NCBI GenBank assembly: GCA_031255815.1
Contig: JAIRRU010000283.1
Coordinates: 1-5,320 of the forward strand
Direction: 5' to 3'
Length of the DNA: 5,320 nt
From: Treponema sp.
GTDB taxonomy: Bacteria; Spirochaetota; Spirochaetia; Treponematales; Breznakiellaceae
This document shows positions 1 to 5,320 of the stretch, piece after piece. Under the pieces are notes generated by a model. That model was not told the origin of the DNA. It ran no database searches and saw nothing but the letters and a program-made list of their open reading frames with translations. Position 1 is the stretch's first letter; every line of letters starts with the position of its first letter. The translations under genes and the position numbers were made by a program.

Positions 1-413
1 AGATAATCCGGGGGCGGCAGGGGGGAAAGAAAAGCCCGCTGGGACGCAATGACGATGCCCTGCTGTCCCGCAGCCAGATTTGCCAGCAGGCCTACCCGTT
101 CCCCAAAAACCGCCGAGAGGGGGGCCATGTCCCGGTAGGGCATGGTTCCCCACCAGGGAAAAACCGCCGCCGGCACCCCGGCGGTTTCCAGATCCCGGGC
201 AAGCCGGGCCGCCTCAAGATCCGAAGAAACCACGGCCAAAAACCGCCCCCTGAGTTCCCGGTACAAAAGCGAAAGCAGGATACCGGTCAAAGCGCCCTCG
301 GAGGCTTCTATTTCCAGGGGGAATTTTCCCGCGTTCGCGGCTTTAAGGATCTCCCTAACCGGCGATGAAGCGGCGATTTTTTCCCGCAGTAAAGGAAAAG
401 ATAAGGTATTCAT
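1..413 (-). CDS. mfd: Mfd, transcription-repair coupling factor (N-terminal fragment, runs off the left edge)
   Basis: Reading the minus strand from the ATG at 411-413 gives 137 residues before the window ends. Mfd is a large cytoplasmic DNA translocase that removes RNA polymerase stalled at lesions and recruits UvrA for nucleotide excision repair. The visible part is the start of the UvrB-like N-terminal module. Residues 39-54 (EGALTGILLSLLYREL) sit where the degenerate nucleotide-binding loop lies. They are followed by a Rossmann-like strand (FLAVVSSDLEAARLARDLE, 58-76) and by the family's FPWWGTMPYRDMAPLSAVFGER segment (about 85-106), which parallels the WETLPYDSFSP region of E. coli Mfd. 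A further strand (GIVIASQRAFLSPLP) follows at 119-133. The helicase domains lie outside the window. The start is firm, because an in-frame TAA lies three codons upstream, but no Shine-Dalgarno sequence precedes it. The gene diverges from the exported-protein gene. UvrB shares this fold, but the WWGTMPYRDM region fits Mfd better. Confidence 0.86.
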   Translation of the reverse strand, partial: MNTLSFPLLREKIAASSPVREILKAANAGKFPLEIEASEGALTGILLSLLYRELRGRFLAVVSSDLEAARLARDLETAGVPAAVFPWWGTMPYRDMAPLSAVFGERVGLLANLAAGQQGIVIASQRAFLSPLPPPDY

Positions 414-436
414 ATCAGTTTACCGATTACTATAAT
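409..436 (+). promoter_or_regulatory. Probable sigma-70-type promoter for the exported-protein/PilZ pair
   Basis: A perfect TATAAT at 431-436 is preceded, with a 16-base spacer, by TTCATA at 409-414, which matches TTGACA at four of six positions. Transcription would start near 443, leaving a leader of about 30 bases before the GTG at 474. The -35 overlaps the start codon of the divergent mfd gene. The -10 is seen directly; the -35 and the start point are inferred. Confidence 0.5.
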
Positions 437-440
437 ATAG
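430..440. promoter_or_regulatory. Dyad-symmetric -10 region shared by divergent promoters
   Basis: CTATA and TATAG flank a single central A, so this 11-base AT-rich element reads nearly the same on both strands. On plus it contains TATAAT (431-436). On minus it offers TATTAT (437 down to 432), which could serve as the -10 for mfd. No convincing minus-strand -35 is visible. If the minus reading is used, mfd would have a leader of only about 12 bases, which fits its lack of a ribosome-binding site. Confidence 0.28.
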
Positions 441-463
441 GAAAGGGTTAAAATAAACCCACT

Positions 464-467
464 GGAG
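464..467 (+). promoter_or_regulatory. Ribosome-binding site deciding the GTG start at 474
   Basis: GGAG lies six bases before the GTG at 474. It directly abuts the more upstream in-frame TTG at 468, leaving no spacer for that codon. The ATG at 472 is in another frame. GTG at 474 is therefore the supported start. Confidence 0.65.
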
Positions 468-473
468 TTGTAT

Positions 474-1496
474 GTGAACCGAAAATACAGCCTGCTTGCG
501 GCCTTATTTCTCATAGCGGGATTATGTTCCGGCCTGGAGGGAACCGGGAACGCCCGGAACGGGGCGGTTTCCATAGACATCCGCTTTTTTGACAAGAGGA
601 TCTATTACCTTGAGGCCGAACCCATTTACATCAGGATGACCATCACCAACAACGGACCGGCCGCCTACCGGTTCAAGCTGGCCGATGAAAGGGCCTTTTC
701 GGTGGATTTTGATGTCCGTACCACAACCAACCGGACGGTAGAAGCCGCCGATGTCCTGGTGCGGAAACGGAGCCAGAGCCGGCAGGTGTACTTTAGGGAA
801 ATTTCCATCGAAGCCGGGGAATCTTTTTCGTTTGTGGAAGATCTCAGGTCTTACGCCCTCCTTAACCGGAACGGTTCCTATATAGTCCAGGCCCTGATCT
901 ACCCGGAACTCTACTACCCGGAGGAGAACCTTCAGGCGGGCCTGAACGGGGAAGGGCGGGTAACGGCAACGGCGCTAAACCCCCTTGTTTCCGACAACCG
1001 CCTTAACCTCAGCATACGGCCAAGGCCTCTCCCCGGCCCCGACGGAATCCCCCTGGCCCTGGATGTGGAGACCAACGCCATCCTGGTACGGCAGAAGCTC
1101 CCCCCCGACGAGGTGGTAAGCTACCTGCTTACGGCCCGGCAAAAAAGCCAGTGGGAAAAGTTCTTCCTCTACCTGGATCTGGAAGCCATGCTCTCCAGGG
1201 ACGCCTACCGCAGACGGCAGTGGCTGGCGGAATCCGAGGAGGGGAGGCAGAGGATGCTGGACCGCTACAGAACGGAGCTTCAAAGTTCCGTGGTAGACGG
1301 CGACATAGCCACCATACCCTCGAGTTTTGTCATCGAAAGAACCACCTATCACGATGATGAAGGCGTTGTTACCGTACTGGAATATTTCAAGCTTGGAACT
1401 TATACTAAAAAAGAACGGTATACGTATTATTTGTACCGTAAGGATGATATTTGGAGAATCGTAGACTTTTCAGTCACCGACCTTGGAACAGAATAA
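474..1496 (+). CDS. Unrecognised exported protein with beta-sandwich-like N-terminal half and NTF2-like-looking C-terminus
   Basis: I do not recognise this 340-residue protein as a named family. Residues 1-23 form a secretion signal: a basic start (NRKY), then a hydrophobic core (SLLAALFLIAGLCSGL). Cys18 follows A-G-L, a poor lipobox, so a soluble periplasmic protein is more likely than a lipoprotein, though lipidation is not excluded. Residues about 31-190 look all-beta. They include YIRMTITNNGPAAYRFKL (52-69), the pattern of an Ig-like or BsuPI-type sandwich strand pair. Residues about 211-340 have amphipathic helices (PDEVVSYLLTARQKSQWEKF, basic YRRRQWL) and then strands ending in YTYYLYRKDDIWRIVDFSV, which resembles the closing sheet of NTF2-like folds. 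The start is set by GGAG at 464-467. The PilZ-protein gene follows after one base, so the two are probably translated together. The domain guesses rest on pattern only. Confidence 0.85.
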   Translation: MNRKYSLLAALFLIAGLCSGLEGTGNARNGAVSIDIRFFDKRIYYLEAEPIYIRMTITNNGPAAYRFKLADERAFSVDFDVRTTTNRTVEAADVLVRKRSQSRQVYFREISIEAGESFSFVEDLRSYALLNRNGSYIVQALIYPELYYPEENLQAGLNGEGRVTATALNPLVSDNRLNLSIRPRPLPGPDGIPLALDVETNAILVRQKLPPDEVVSYLLTARQKSQWEKFFLYLDLEAMLSRDAYRRRQWLAESEEGRQRMLDRYRTELQSSVVDGDIATIPSSFVIERTTYHDDEGVVTVLEYFKLGTYTKKERYTYYLYRKDDIWRIVDFSVTDLGTE

Positions 1497-1497
1497 C

Positions 1498-2262
1498 ATG
1501 GCGGAAAACACAATGAAATTGTTGCTGGTAATGGGGTCCGATGATACATCTAATCTGATTTCTCTCTATATCAAGCCTCTGGGGTTTGAGCTGATCCGTT
1601 ATCACTACGTGCTTAAAGCCATGGACAATATTGATGAAGCCGATCCGTCGGCGATTATCATCAGCGCCAGGGATTTTCCCCGGCATTGGAAAACCATGGT
1701 CCAGTTCGTGCGCAGCGAAAGGCCCAAGGATCTCTGCCCCATCATTCTCCTCAAGGGCAATAATTTCCCCCTGGAAGAAACCTCCAAAGCCTTCTACCTG
1801 GGGGTAAGCGGCATTGTCGACGAGGCTCTGAACGACTCGGCCGAAATAAACAGGCTCCAGAATATCCTGAGCCGCTATATACCGCTGGAAGAAAAGCGCA
1901 GGGCCCGGCGTTATCAGGCCAAAAAATGGCAGCGTTTAAACTTTGTCTTTGCCGGCCCCAAGGACAAAACCATTGTTACCGGAGAGGTTAAAACCATTTC
2001 CACCGGGGGCCTTTCGTTTTATCCCGAACACCCCGCCGTGATGAAGGATATATGGCTGAACACGGAACTCGCCGAATGTTCCCTCCGGGTGGGAGATAAA
2101 ATCCTGTCGCCTGTCTGCCGTTTGGCCCGCACCGGACGGATCGTCTCCATGGAGTTTGTTTCTTTCCCCCGGGAAGAAGAAGGAATCCTGGAAAAGTACC
2201 TGGAAAGTCTTCCTCTGGAAGAGTTGAAGCACAAGAAACAGACGCAACAGGCTCATCAGTGA
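1498..2262 (+). CDS. Degenerate receiver-like domain fused to a PilZ domain (putative c-di-GMP effector)
   Basis: This 254-residue cytoplasmic protein has no signal peptide or membrane segment. Residues 7-125 follow the alternating strand/helix order of a response-regulator receiver: KLLLVMGSDD with an acidic pair (D15, D16), AIIIS (52-56), CPIILLKG (80-87) and GVSGIVDEA (102-110). The phosphoacceptor Asp position is Ser56 or Ala57, and the usual Lys-Pro after strand 5 is Glu-Ala (109-110), so it probably cannot be phosphorylated normally. Residues about 131-235 look like PilZ. EEKRRARRYQ (131-140) supplies the Arg-rich RxxxR loop, and TISTGGLSF (166-174) matches (D/N)xSxxG with Thr in place of the Asp/Asn. 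Such proteins bind cyclic di-GMP and often affect motility or the envelope. ATG 1498 was chosen: it follows the upstream stop by one base and has GGA about ten bases before it. ATG 1513, with GGA seven bases before it, is a real alternative. TTG 1483 is unlikely. The tail is charged and Gln-rich. Confidence 0.84.
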   Translation: MAENTMKLLLVMGSDDTSNLISLYIKPLGFELIRYHYVLKAMDNIDEADPSAIIISARDFPRHWKTMVQFVRSERPKDLCPIILLKGNNFPLEETSKAFYLGVSGIVDEALNDSAEINRLQNILSRYIPLEEKRRARRYQAKKWQRLNFVFAGPKDKTIVTGEVKTISTGGLSFYPEHPAVMKDIWLNTELAECSLRVGDKILSPVCRLARTGRIVSMEFVSFPREEEGILEKYLESLPLEELKHKKQTQQAHQ

Positions 2263-2266
2263 GATA

Positions 2267-2317
2267 CCAGCCCCGTGTAACAATCCGGTTGATTGTTACA
2301 CGGGGCTGGCGGTTTTT
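2267..2317 (+). terminator. Intrinsic terminator with a perfect 19-bp stem, between convergent genes
   Basis: The arm at 2267-2285 pairs perfectly with 2291-2309 around a five-base loop (CGGTT). A run of five T follows at 2313-2317, after CGG. It begins four bases after the PilZ-gene stop. The U-tract lies on the plus side. Read on minus, the hairpin starts about 15 bases after the gatB stop but is followed by TATCTCACTG without a U-run. It therefore best serves the plus-strand pair and may also stop or protect the gatB transcript. Confidence 0.88.
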
Positions 2318-2324
2318 GCGGCTT

Positions 2325-3803
2325 TCAGCCTTCCGCTATCAACGCTTCGATCTGCTTCCGGGCAATGCCGGGGTCGGCGCGGCCGCCGGTGGCCGCCAGG
2401 ACCTTGCCTACCAGGAAGGCCGTGAGGGTCCGGCGGCGTTTGGGGTTGCCGGCCGCCGCCTCGGCGAAGATCTTTTCTTCCGCCCGCCGCACGGCTTCTA
2501 CCGCCTCGGCGATCTTTCCGGGGTCGCTCAAAAGCTCCCAGCCTTTTTGCCTGACGATCTCTTCCGGGTCCTTGTCTTCCTCCGCCGAGGCTTCCAGCGC
2601 CTGCCTGGCGTTCTTGGTGGAAACCCGGCCGTCCTCGATCATGACCGCCAGAGAAGCCAAACGCTCCGGCGTCAGGGTAAAGTTCCCCAGGGCCCGGAGG
2701 GGAAGGCCCCCGCGGTGGAGCAGGCGCTTTATATCAACCAGGAGAAGGTTGGCGATACGGCCCGCGGCGTCCTTTGGGTCCAGACCCCGGGACACCGCCG
2801 AGGAAACGGCGCGTTCAAAATAATCGGCCCCTTCTTTTTCTTCGCAGACAAGATCCGCCTGTTCCGGGTTAAGGCCGTAATCGGCCTCGACGCGTTTCAT
2901 CCGGTTCCGGGGAAGCTCCACCAGGGAATCTTCCACGGATTTGCGGAAAGCCGGATCGGGGACAAAAATGGGAAGATCCGGCTCGGGGAAATAGCGGTAA
3001 TCGTGGGCGTTTTCTTTTTTCCGCATAGGCTCGGTCTGGTCCCGGTTTTCGTTCCAGAGCCGGGTTTCCTGAACCACGGTCTTGCCCTCGTCCAGAAGCG
3101 CCGACTGGCGGGCAATCTCGTAGTTGAGCCCCAGCCGCACAAAGCGGGAAGAGTTGAGGTTCTTGATCTCCACCTTTTTCCCCAGGCCCTGACCGGGAAA
3201 GTTGATGGACACGTTGGCGTCGGCCCTGAGGGAGCCTTCTTCCATGTTCCCGTCGCAGACCCCCAGATAACGGACCATGCGGCGGAGCTGCTGGATAAAG
3301 ACCTCGGCCTCTTCTCCGGTTTCCATATCGGGCTCGGTAACGATCTCGAGCAGGGAGACCCCGGCCCGGTTATAATCCAGGAGGGAGACCGTACCGGTGT
3401 GGATCATCTTGCCCGCGTCTTCCTCCAGGTGGCATTCCTTGATACGCACCGTCTTTTTGAAGGCCCCGCCGCCGGCCGCGCCTTCAATCTCCACCGTGCC
3501 GTTCTGGCCCAGGGGAGAGGCGAACTGGGAGATCTGGTAGTTTTTCGGCATATCCGGGTAAAAATACTGCTTTCTCTCGAACCAGGTTTTTTCGGGGATG
3601 AAGCAGTTTAAGGCCCTGGCCACGGTACACCCCATACGCATAGCCTCGATGTTGAGGCTGGGAAGCACGCCGGGGTAGCCCATGCAGACCGGGCACACGT
3701 TGGTATTGGGCTCGTCCCCGAAGGCGGAACGGCAGCCGCAGAACACCTTGGTTTTGGTCAAAAGGTGAATATGCACTTCGAGCCCGATAAACGACTGGTA
3801 CAT
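2325..3803 (-). CDS. gatB: Aspartyl/glutamyl-tRNA amidotransferase subunit B (GatB)
   Basis: This is a complete GatB of 492 residues, within or slightly above the usual family length. In the GatCAB complex GatB binds Glu-tRNA(Gln) or Asp-tRNA(Asn), activates the side-chain carboxylate with ATP, and adds the ammonia delivered from GatA. The N-terminus reads IGLEVHIHLLTKTKVFCGC; Glu9 and His11 match the metal/active-site pair. Cys22, Cys24, Cys37 and Cys40 form the zinc knuckle (CxC and CPVC). Further signatures are RKQYFYPDMPKNYQISQF (77-94), HLEEDAGKM (125-133) and the family motif LDYNRAGVSLLEIVTEPDM (142-160). The C-terminal helical and YqeY-like tail domain (about 345-490) ends in TAFLVGKVLAATGGRADP. 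A short Gly/Ala stretch (GAAGGGA, 108-114) sits in the loop before HLEEDAGK. The ATG directly follows the gatA stop codon, with GGGAGGA ahead of it inside gatA, so the pair is an operon. Confidence 0.97.
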   Translation of the reverse strand: MYQSFIGLEVHIHLLTKTKVFCGCRSAFGDEPNTNVCPVCMGYPGVLPSLNIEAMRMGCTVARALNCFIPEKTWFERKQYFYPDMPKNYQISQFASPLGQNGTVEIEGAAGGGAFKKTVRIKECHLEEDAGKMIHTGTVSLLDYNRAGVSLLEIVTEPDMETGEEAEVFIQQLRRMVRYLGVCDGNMEEGSLRADANVSINFPGQGLGKKVEIKNLNSSRFVRLGLNYEIARQSALLDEGKTVVQETRLWNENRDQTEPMRKKENAHDYRYFPEPDLPIFVPDPAFRKSVEDSLVELPRNRMKRVEADYGLNPEQADLVCEEKEGADYFERAVSSAVSRGLDPKDAAGRIANLLLVDIKRLLHRGGLPLRALGNFTLTPERLASLAVMIEDGRVSTKNARQALEASAEEDKDPEEIVRQKGWELLSDPGKIAEAVEAVRRAEEKIFAEAAAGNPKRRRTLTAFLVGKVLAATGGRADPGIARKQIEALIAEG

Positions 3804-5291
3804 TTATAGGTTCCTCCCGTTCCCGAATGCCCTATATCCCGAAGGCCGGGGAAAGGGACGGGCTTTTTCGTAGGCTCCGGCTATGTCCAGGAGGGTTTCT
3901 TCGGCAAAGGCCCGGCCTATAAGCTGGACGCCCACAGGAAGCCCGCCCTCCAGGGAGGCCGGGAAGGACAGGGCCGGGAGCCCCGCCAGGTTTGCGCAGC
4001 AGGTGTAGAGATCCGCCGCCTTTTGCGCGAAAGGCGAAAGGGACGAAGGCCCCCGGCCAAAAGCCCTGGTGGGGAACACGGGGAGCAGGATAGCGCCGCA
4101 GGAACCGGCGGGGCCTGAATAATCGCCGTCTCCCAGGAGGCTCTCGAAATTAGCCTTGATGGCCGCCCGTATCCTCTGGGCCCTGAGGTAGTACCGGTCC
4201 TGAAAACCCGAACGCAACACGAAGGTTCCCAGAAGTATCCTGAGCTTAACCTCGTCTCCAAAGCCCGATTCCCGCGCCTTGTCGATAAGATCGTCGGGGT
4301 TCTCGGCCCAGGCCGGCCGTTTTCCGTAGCGTATGCTGTCGAAGCGGGCCAGATTGGCGCTGGCCTCGGCGGCGGCGATGGTATAGTAGGCGGGGACCCC
4401 GTATTTGAGGCTCGGAAGCTCCACTTCTTTTAAGGTATACCCCAAGTCCGCAAGAACCTGCCTGGCGGTTTGGAAACCCGCGCGGACCTCGTCTTCGAGC
4501 TCGGCGGCCTGGGCGGCTATTTTGAGCGCCTCCCCATCGGCCCCGCCGCCCGAAGCGGCCGCCGCGGCCCTGGCCACCGCCTCGGGGGAGAGGACGCCGA
4601 TGACCCCGCCGCGCGTCCCGCCTCCGGGGGCCGGCGCGCCGGAGGGGGCGTCCCGGGAGGTCTCGTCCATGGGGTCCGCGCCCCGGATAACCTCAAAGAC
4701 CTCCCGGCACCGGGAAACCGTATCCGCGAGAACCCCTATACCCTCAAGGCTTGAGGCGTAGGCCACCAGGCCGTAGCGGGACACCGCGCCGTAGGTCGGC
4801 TTGAGGCCCGCCACCCCGCAGAACGCCGCGGGCTGCCTTACCGAGCCCCCGGTATCGGAGCCCAGTGCAAAGGGCACCAGCCCGGCAGCCACCGCGGCGG
4901 CGGAGCCCCCGGAAGATCCCCCGGGTACCCGGCTTGTGTCCCAGGGGTTGTTGGTCTGCTGTATCCCCGAATTGTCGGTGGAAGATCCCATGCCGAATTC
5001 GTCAAGGTTGGTCTTTCCTACCGGCACGGCGCCGGCGGCCAGGAGCTTACACACCGCCGTGGCGGTATAGGGAGCGCGGACATTGGCGAGCAGTTTGGAG
5101 CCGCAGCTTACCCCAAAGCCTTCTACCGCGATATTGTCCTTTACCCCAAAGGGGAGCCCCGTTACGGGAGTTTCCGCCTTTCCGCCCTTGCCCGCGAGGG
5201 CCTCTCCCCTGGGGGGGTCGAATTCGATAAAGGCCCCTATCCTGTCTTCCCAGGTTTTATAATACGAGTCAAAACCTTCAGGGAGTATCAT
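3804..5291 (-). CDS. gatA: Aspartyl/glutamyl-tRNA amidotransferase subunit A (GatA)
   Basis: GatA is the glutaminase of GatCAB: an amidase-signature enzyme that hydrolyses glutamine and passes ammonia to GatB. From the ATG at 5289-5291 it has 495 residues. The Ser-cisSer-Lys triad is intact: Lys51 (GVKDNI), Ser126 (GGSSGGSAAAVAAG) and Ser150 (GSDTGGSVRQPAAF). The 75- and 24-residue gaps between them equal those of Staphylococcus aureus GatA (K79, S154, S178). GKTNLDEFGMGSST, GLKPTYGAVSRYG, DPMDETS and the closing LPALSFPASLEGGLPVGVQLIG also fit. I chose this start because GGAG lies six bases ahead. An in-frame ATG at 5313-5315 would add eight residues, and the frame stays open to the edge, so a longer protein cannot be excluded. 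With either start the usual first helix (about 20-28 residues) is missing. An Ala/Gly-rich insert occupies residues about 233-266. The stop codon abuts the gatB ATG. Confidence 0.95.
   Translation of the reverse strand: MILPEGFDSYYKTWEDRIGAFIEFDPPRGEALAGKGGKAETPVTGLPFGVKDNIAVEGFGVSCGSKLLANVRAPYTATAVCKLLAAGAVPVGKTNLDEFGMGSSTDNSGIQQTNNPWDTSRVPGGSSGGSAAAVAAGLVPFALGSDTGGSVRQPAAFCGVAGLKPTYGAVSRYGLVAYASSLEGIGVLADTVSRCREVFEVIRGADPMDETSRDAPSGAPAPGGGTRGGVIGVLSPEAVARAAAAASGGGADGEALKIAAQAAELEDEVRAGFQTARQVLADLGYTLKEVELPSLKYGVPAYYTIAAAEASANLARFDSIRYGKRPAWAENPDDLIDKARESGFGDEVKLRILLGTFVLRSGFQDRYYLRAQRIRAAIKANFESLLGDGDYSGPAGSCGAILLPVFPTRAFGRGPSSLSPFAQKAADLYTCCANLAGLPALSFPASLEGGLPVGVQLIGRAFAEETLLDIAGAYEKARPFPRPSGYRAFGNGRNL
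3811..3818 (-). promoter_or_regulatory. gatB ribosome-binding site inside the gatA 3' end
   Basis: On the minus strand GGGAGGAA lies seven bases before the gatB ATG and is read through by ribosomes finishing gatA. It fixes the gatB start and suggests translational coupling of the two subunits, which form one complex. Confidence 0.8.
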
Positions 5292-5297
5292 CACACG

Positions 5298-5301
5298 CTC
5301 C
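5298..5301 (-). promoter_or_regulatory. Ribosome-binding site supporting the internal gatA ATG
   Basis: Minus-strand GGAG at 5301-5298 is followed by six bases and then the ATG at 5291-5289. The upstream ATG at 5315 shows only CCCGA before the window ends, so its own site cannot be judged. The spacing favours the downstream start. Confidence 0.5.
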
Positions 5302-5320
5302 AATTTATAGGACATTCGGG

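Noticed and set aside
142..435. A 97-codon plus-strand open frame opposite mfd
   Set aside because: It is antisense to the Mfd N-terminus, with Ser/Arg/Ala-rich composition and no domain. It would also cover the divergent promoter.
975..1352. A 125-codon minus-strand open frame opposite the exported-protein gene
   Set aside because: The plus-strand gene has a signal peptide, a good binding site and a coupled downstream gene; this frame has none of these.
1390..1465. AT-rich stretch near the end of the exported-protein gene, considered as an internal promoter for the PilZ gene
   Set aside because: TATACT (1401-1406) and TATTAT (1425-1430) occur, but neither has an acceptable -35 at 16-18 bases. 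The segment encodes a plausible Tyr/Lys-rich strand region of the protein.
2259..3611. A 450-codon open frame on plus, antisense to gatB
   Set aside because: It lies almost wholly opposite a certain gatB, runs through the terminator hairpin at its start, and has a Gly/Arg/Phe/Leu-rich composition typical of the antisense frame of a GC-rich gene. No recognisable motif or binding site supports it.
4621..4645. Inverted repeat CCTCCGG ... CCGGAGG, considered as a regulatory hairpin
   Set aside because: It is a 7-bp stem inside the Pro/Gly-coding linker of gatA in extremely GC-rich DNA, where such short repeats arise by chance. No U-tract follows.
4405..5230. Several plus-strand open frames opposite gatA
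   Set aside because: They are Ala/Pro/Arg-rich shadows of a confident gatA, overlap one another and show no family motif.
1..5320. Search for defence genes, transposases, phage genes, tRNAs, CRISPR repeats or riboswitches
   Set aside because: Coding sequence fills nearly the whole window with housekeeping and signalling genes. The only gene gaps are 60 and 62 bases, and they hold just the divergent promoter and the terminator.

Overview
This window looks like an ordinary stretch of bacterial chromosome with densely packed genes. It is GC-rich overall, with AT-rich patches at the divergent promoter region and near the 3' end of the first plus-strand gene. My best guess for the source is a spirochaete, Treponema-like and of higher GC. 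That rests on general resemblance: an exported orphan protein next to a PilZ protein, a GatCAB amidotransferase locus, and a GTG start. No marker gene proves it. I found no RNA gene, mobile element, CRISPR array, phage gene or long repeat.

Layout from left to right. Bases 1-413 (minus) hold the first 137 codons of mfd, the transcription-repair coupling factor; the rest lies off the left edge. A 60-base divergent intergenic region (414-473) carries a TATAAT-type promoter centred on a small dyad. Next come two closely linked plus-strand genes. The first (474-1496) encodes an unrecognised exported protein of 340 residues. The second (1498-2262) encodes a cytoplasmic protein of 254 residues, in which a degenerate receiver-like domain is followed by a PilZ (cyclic-di-GMP-binding type) domain. 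The pair ends in a strong intrinsic terminator with a perfect 19-bp stem at 2267-2309. On the opposite strand, converging on this terminator, are gatB (2325-3803) and gatA (3804-5291 or 5315), which lie head to tail without a spare base.

How the genes work together. GatA and GatB are two subunits of the amidotransferase that makes Gln-tRNA(Gln) and/or Asn-tRNA(Asn) from mischarged Glu-/Asp-tRNA. GatA releases ammonia from glutamine, and GatB activates the tRNA-bound acid and transfers the ammonia. The third subunit, gatC, is not seen but could end just inside the right edge. The exported protein and the pseudo-receiver/PilZ protein are separated by a single base and are probably co-transcribed and translationally coupled, which suggests linked roles in envelope or motility signalling; this is inference. 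Mfd is unrelated in function and simply diverges from that pair.

The least-described part of the window is the exported-protein/pseudo-receiver-PilZ pair. I see no evidence for a dramatic new system, and the GatAB and Mfd genes are standard housekeeping genes with minor peculiarities.
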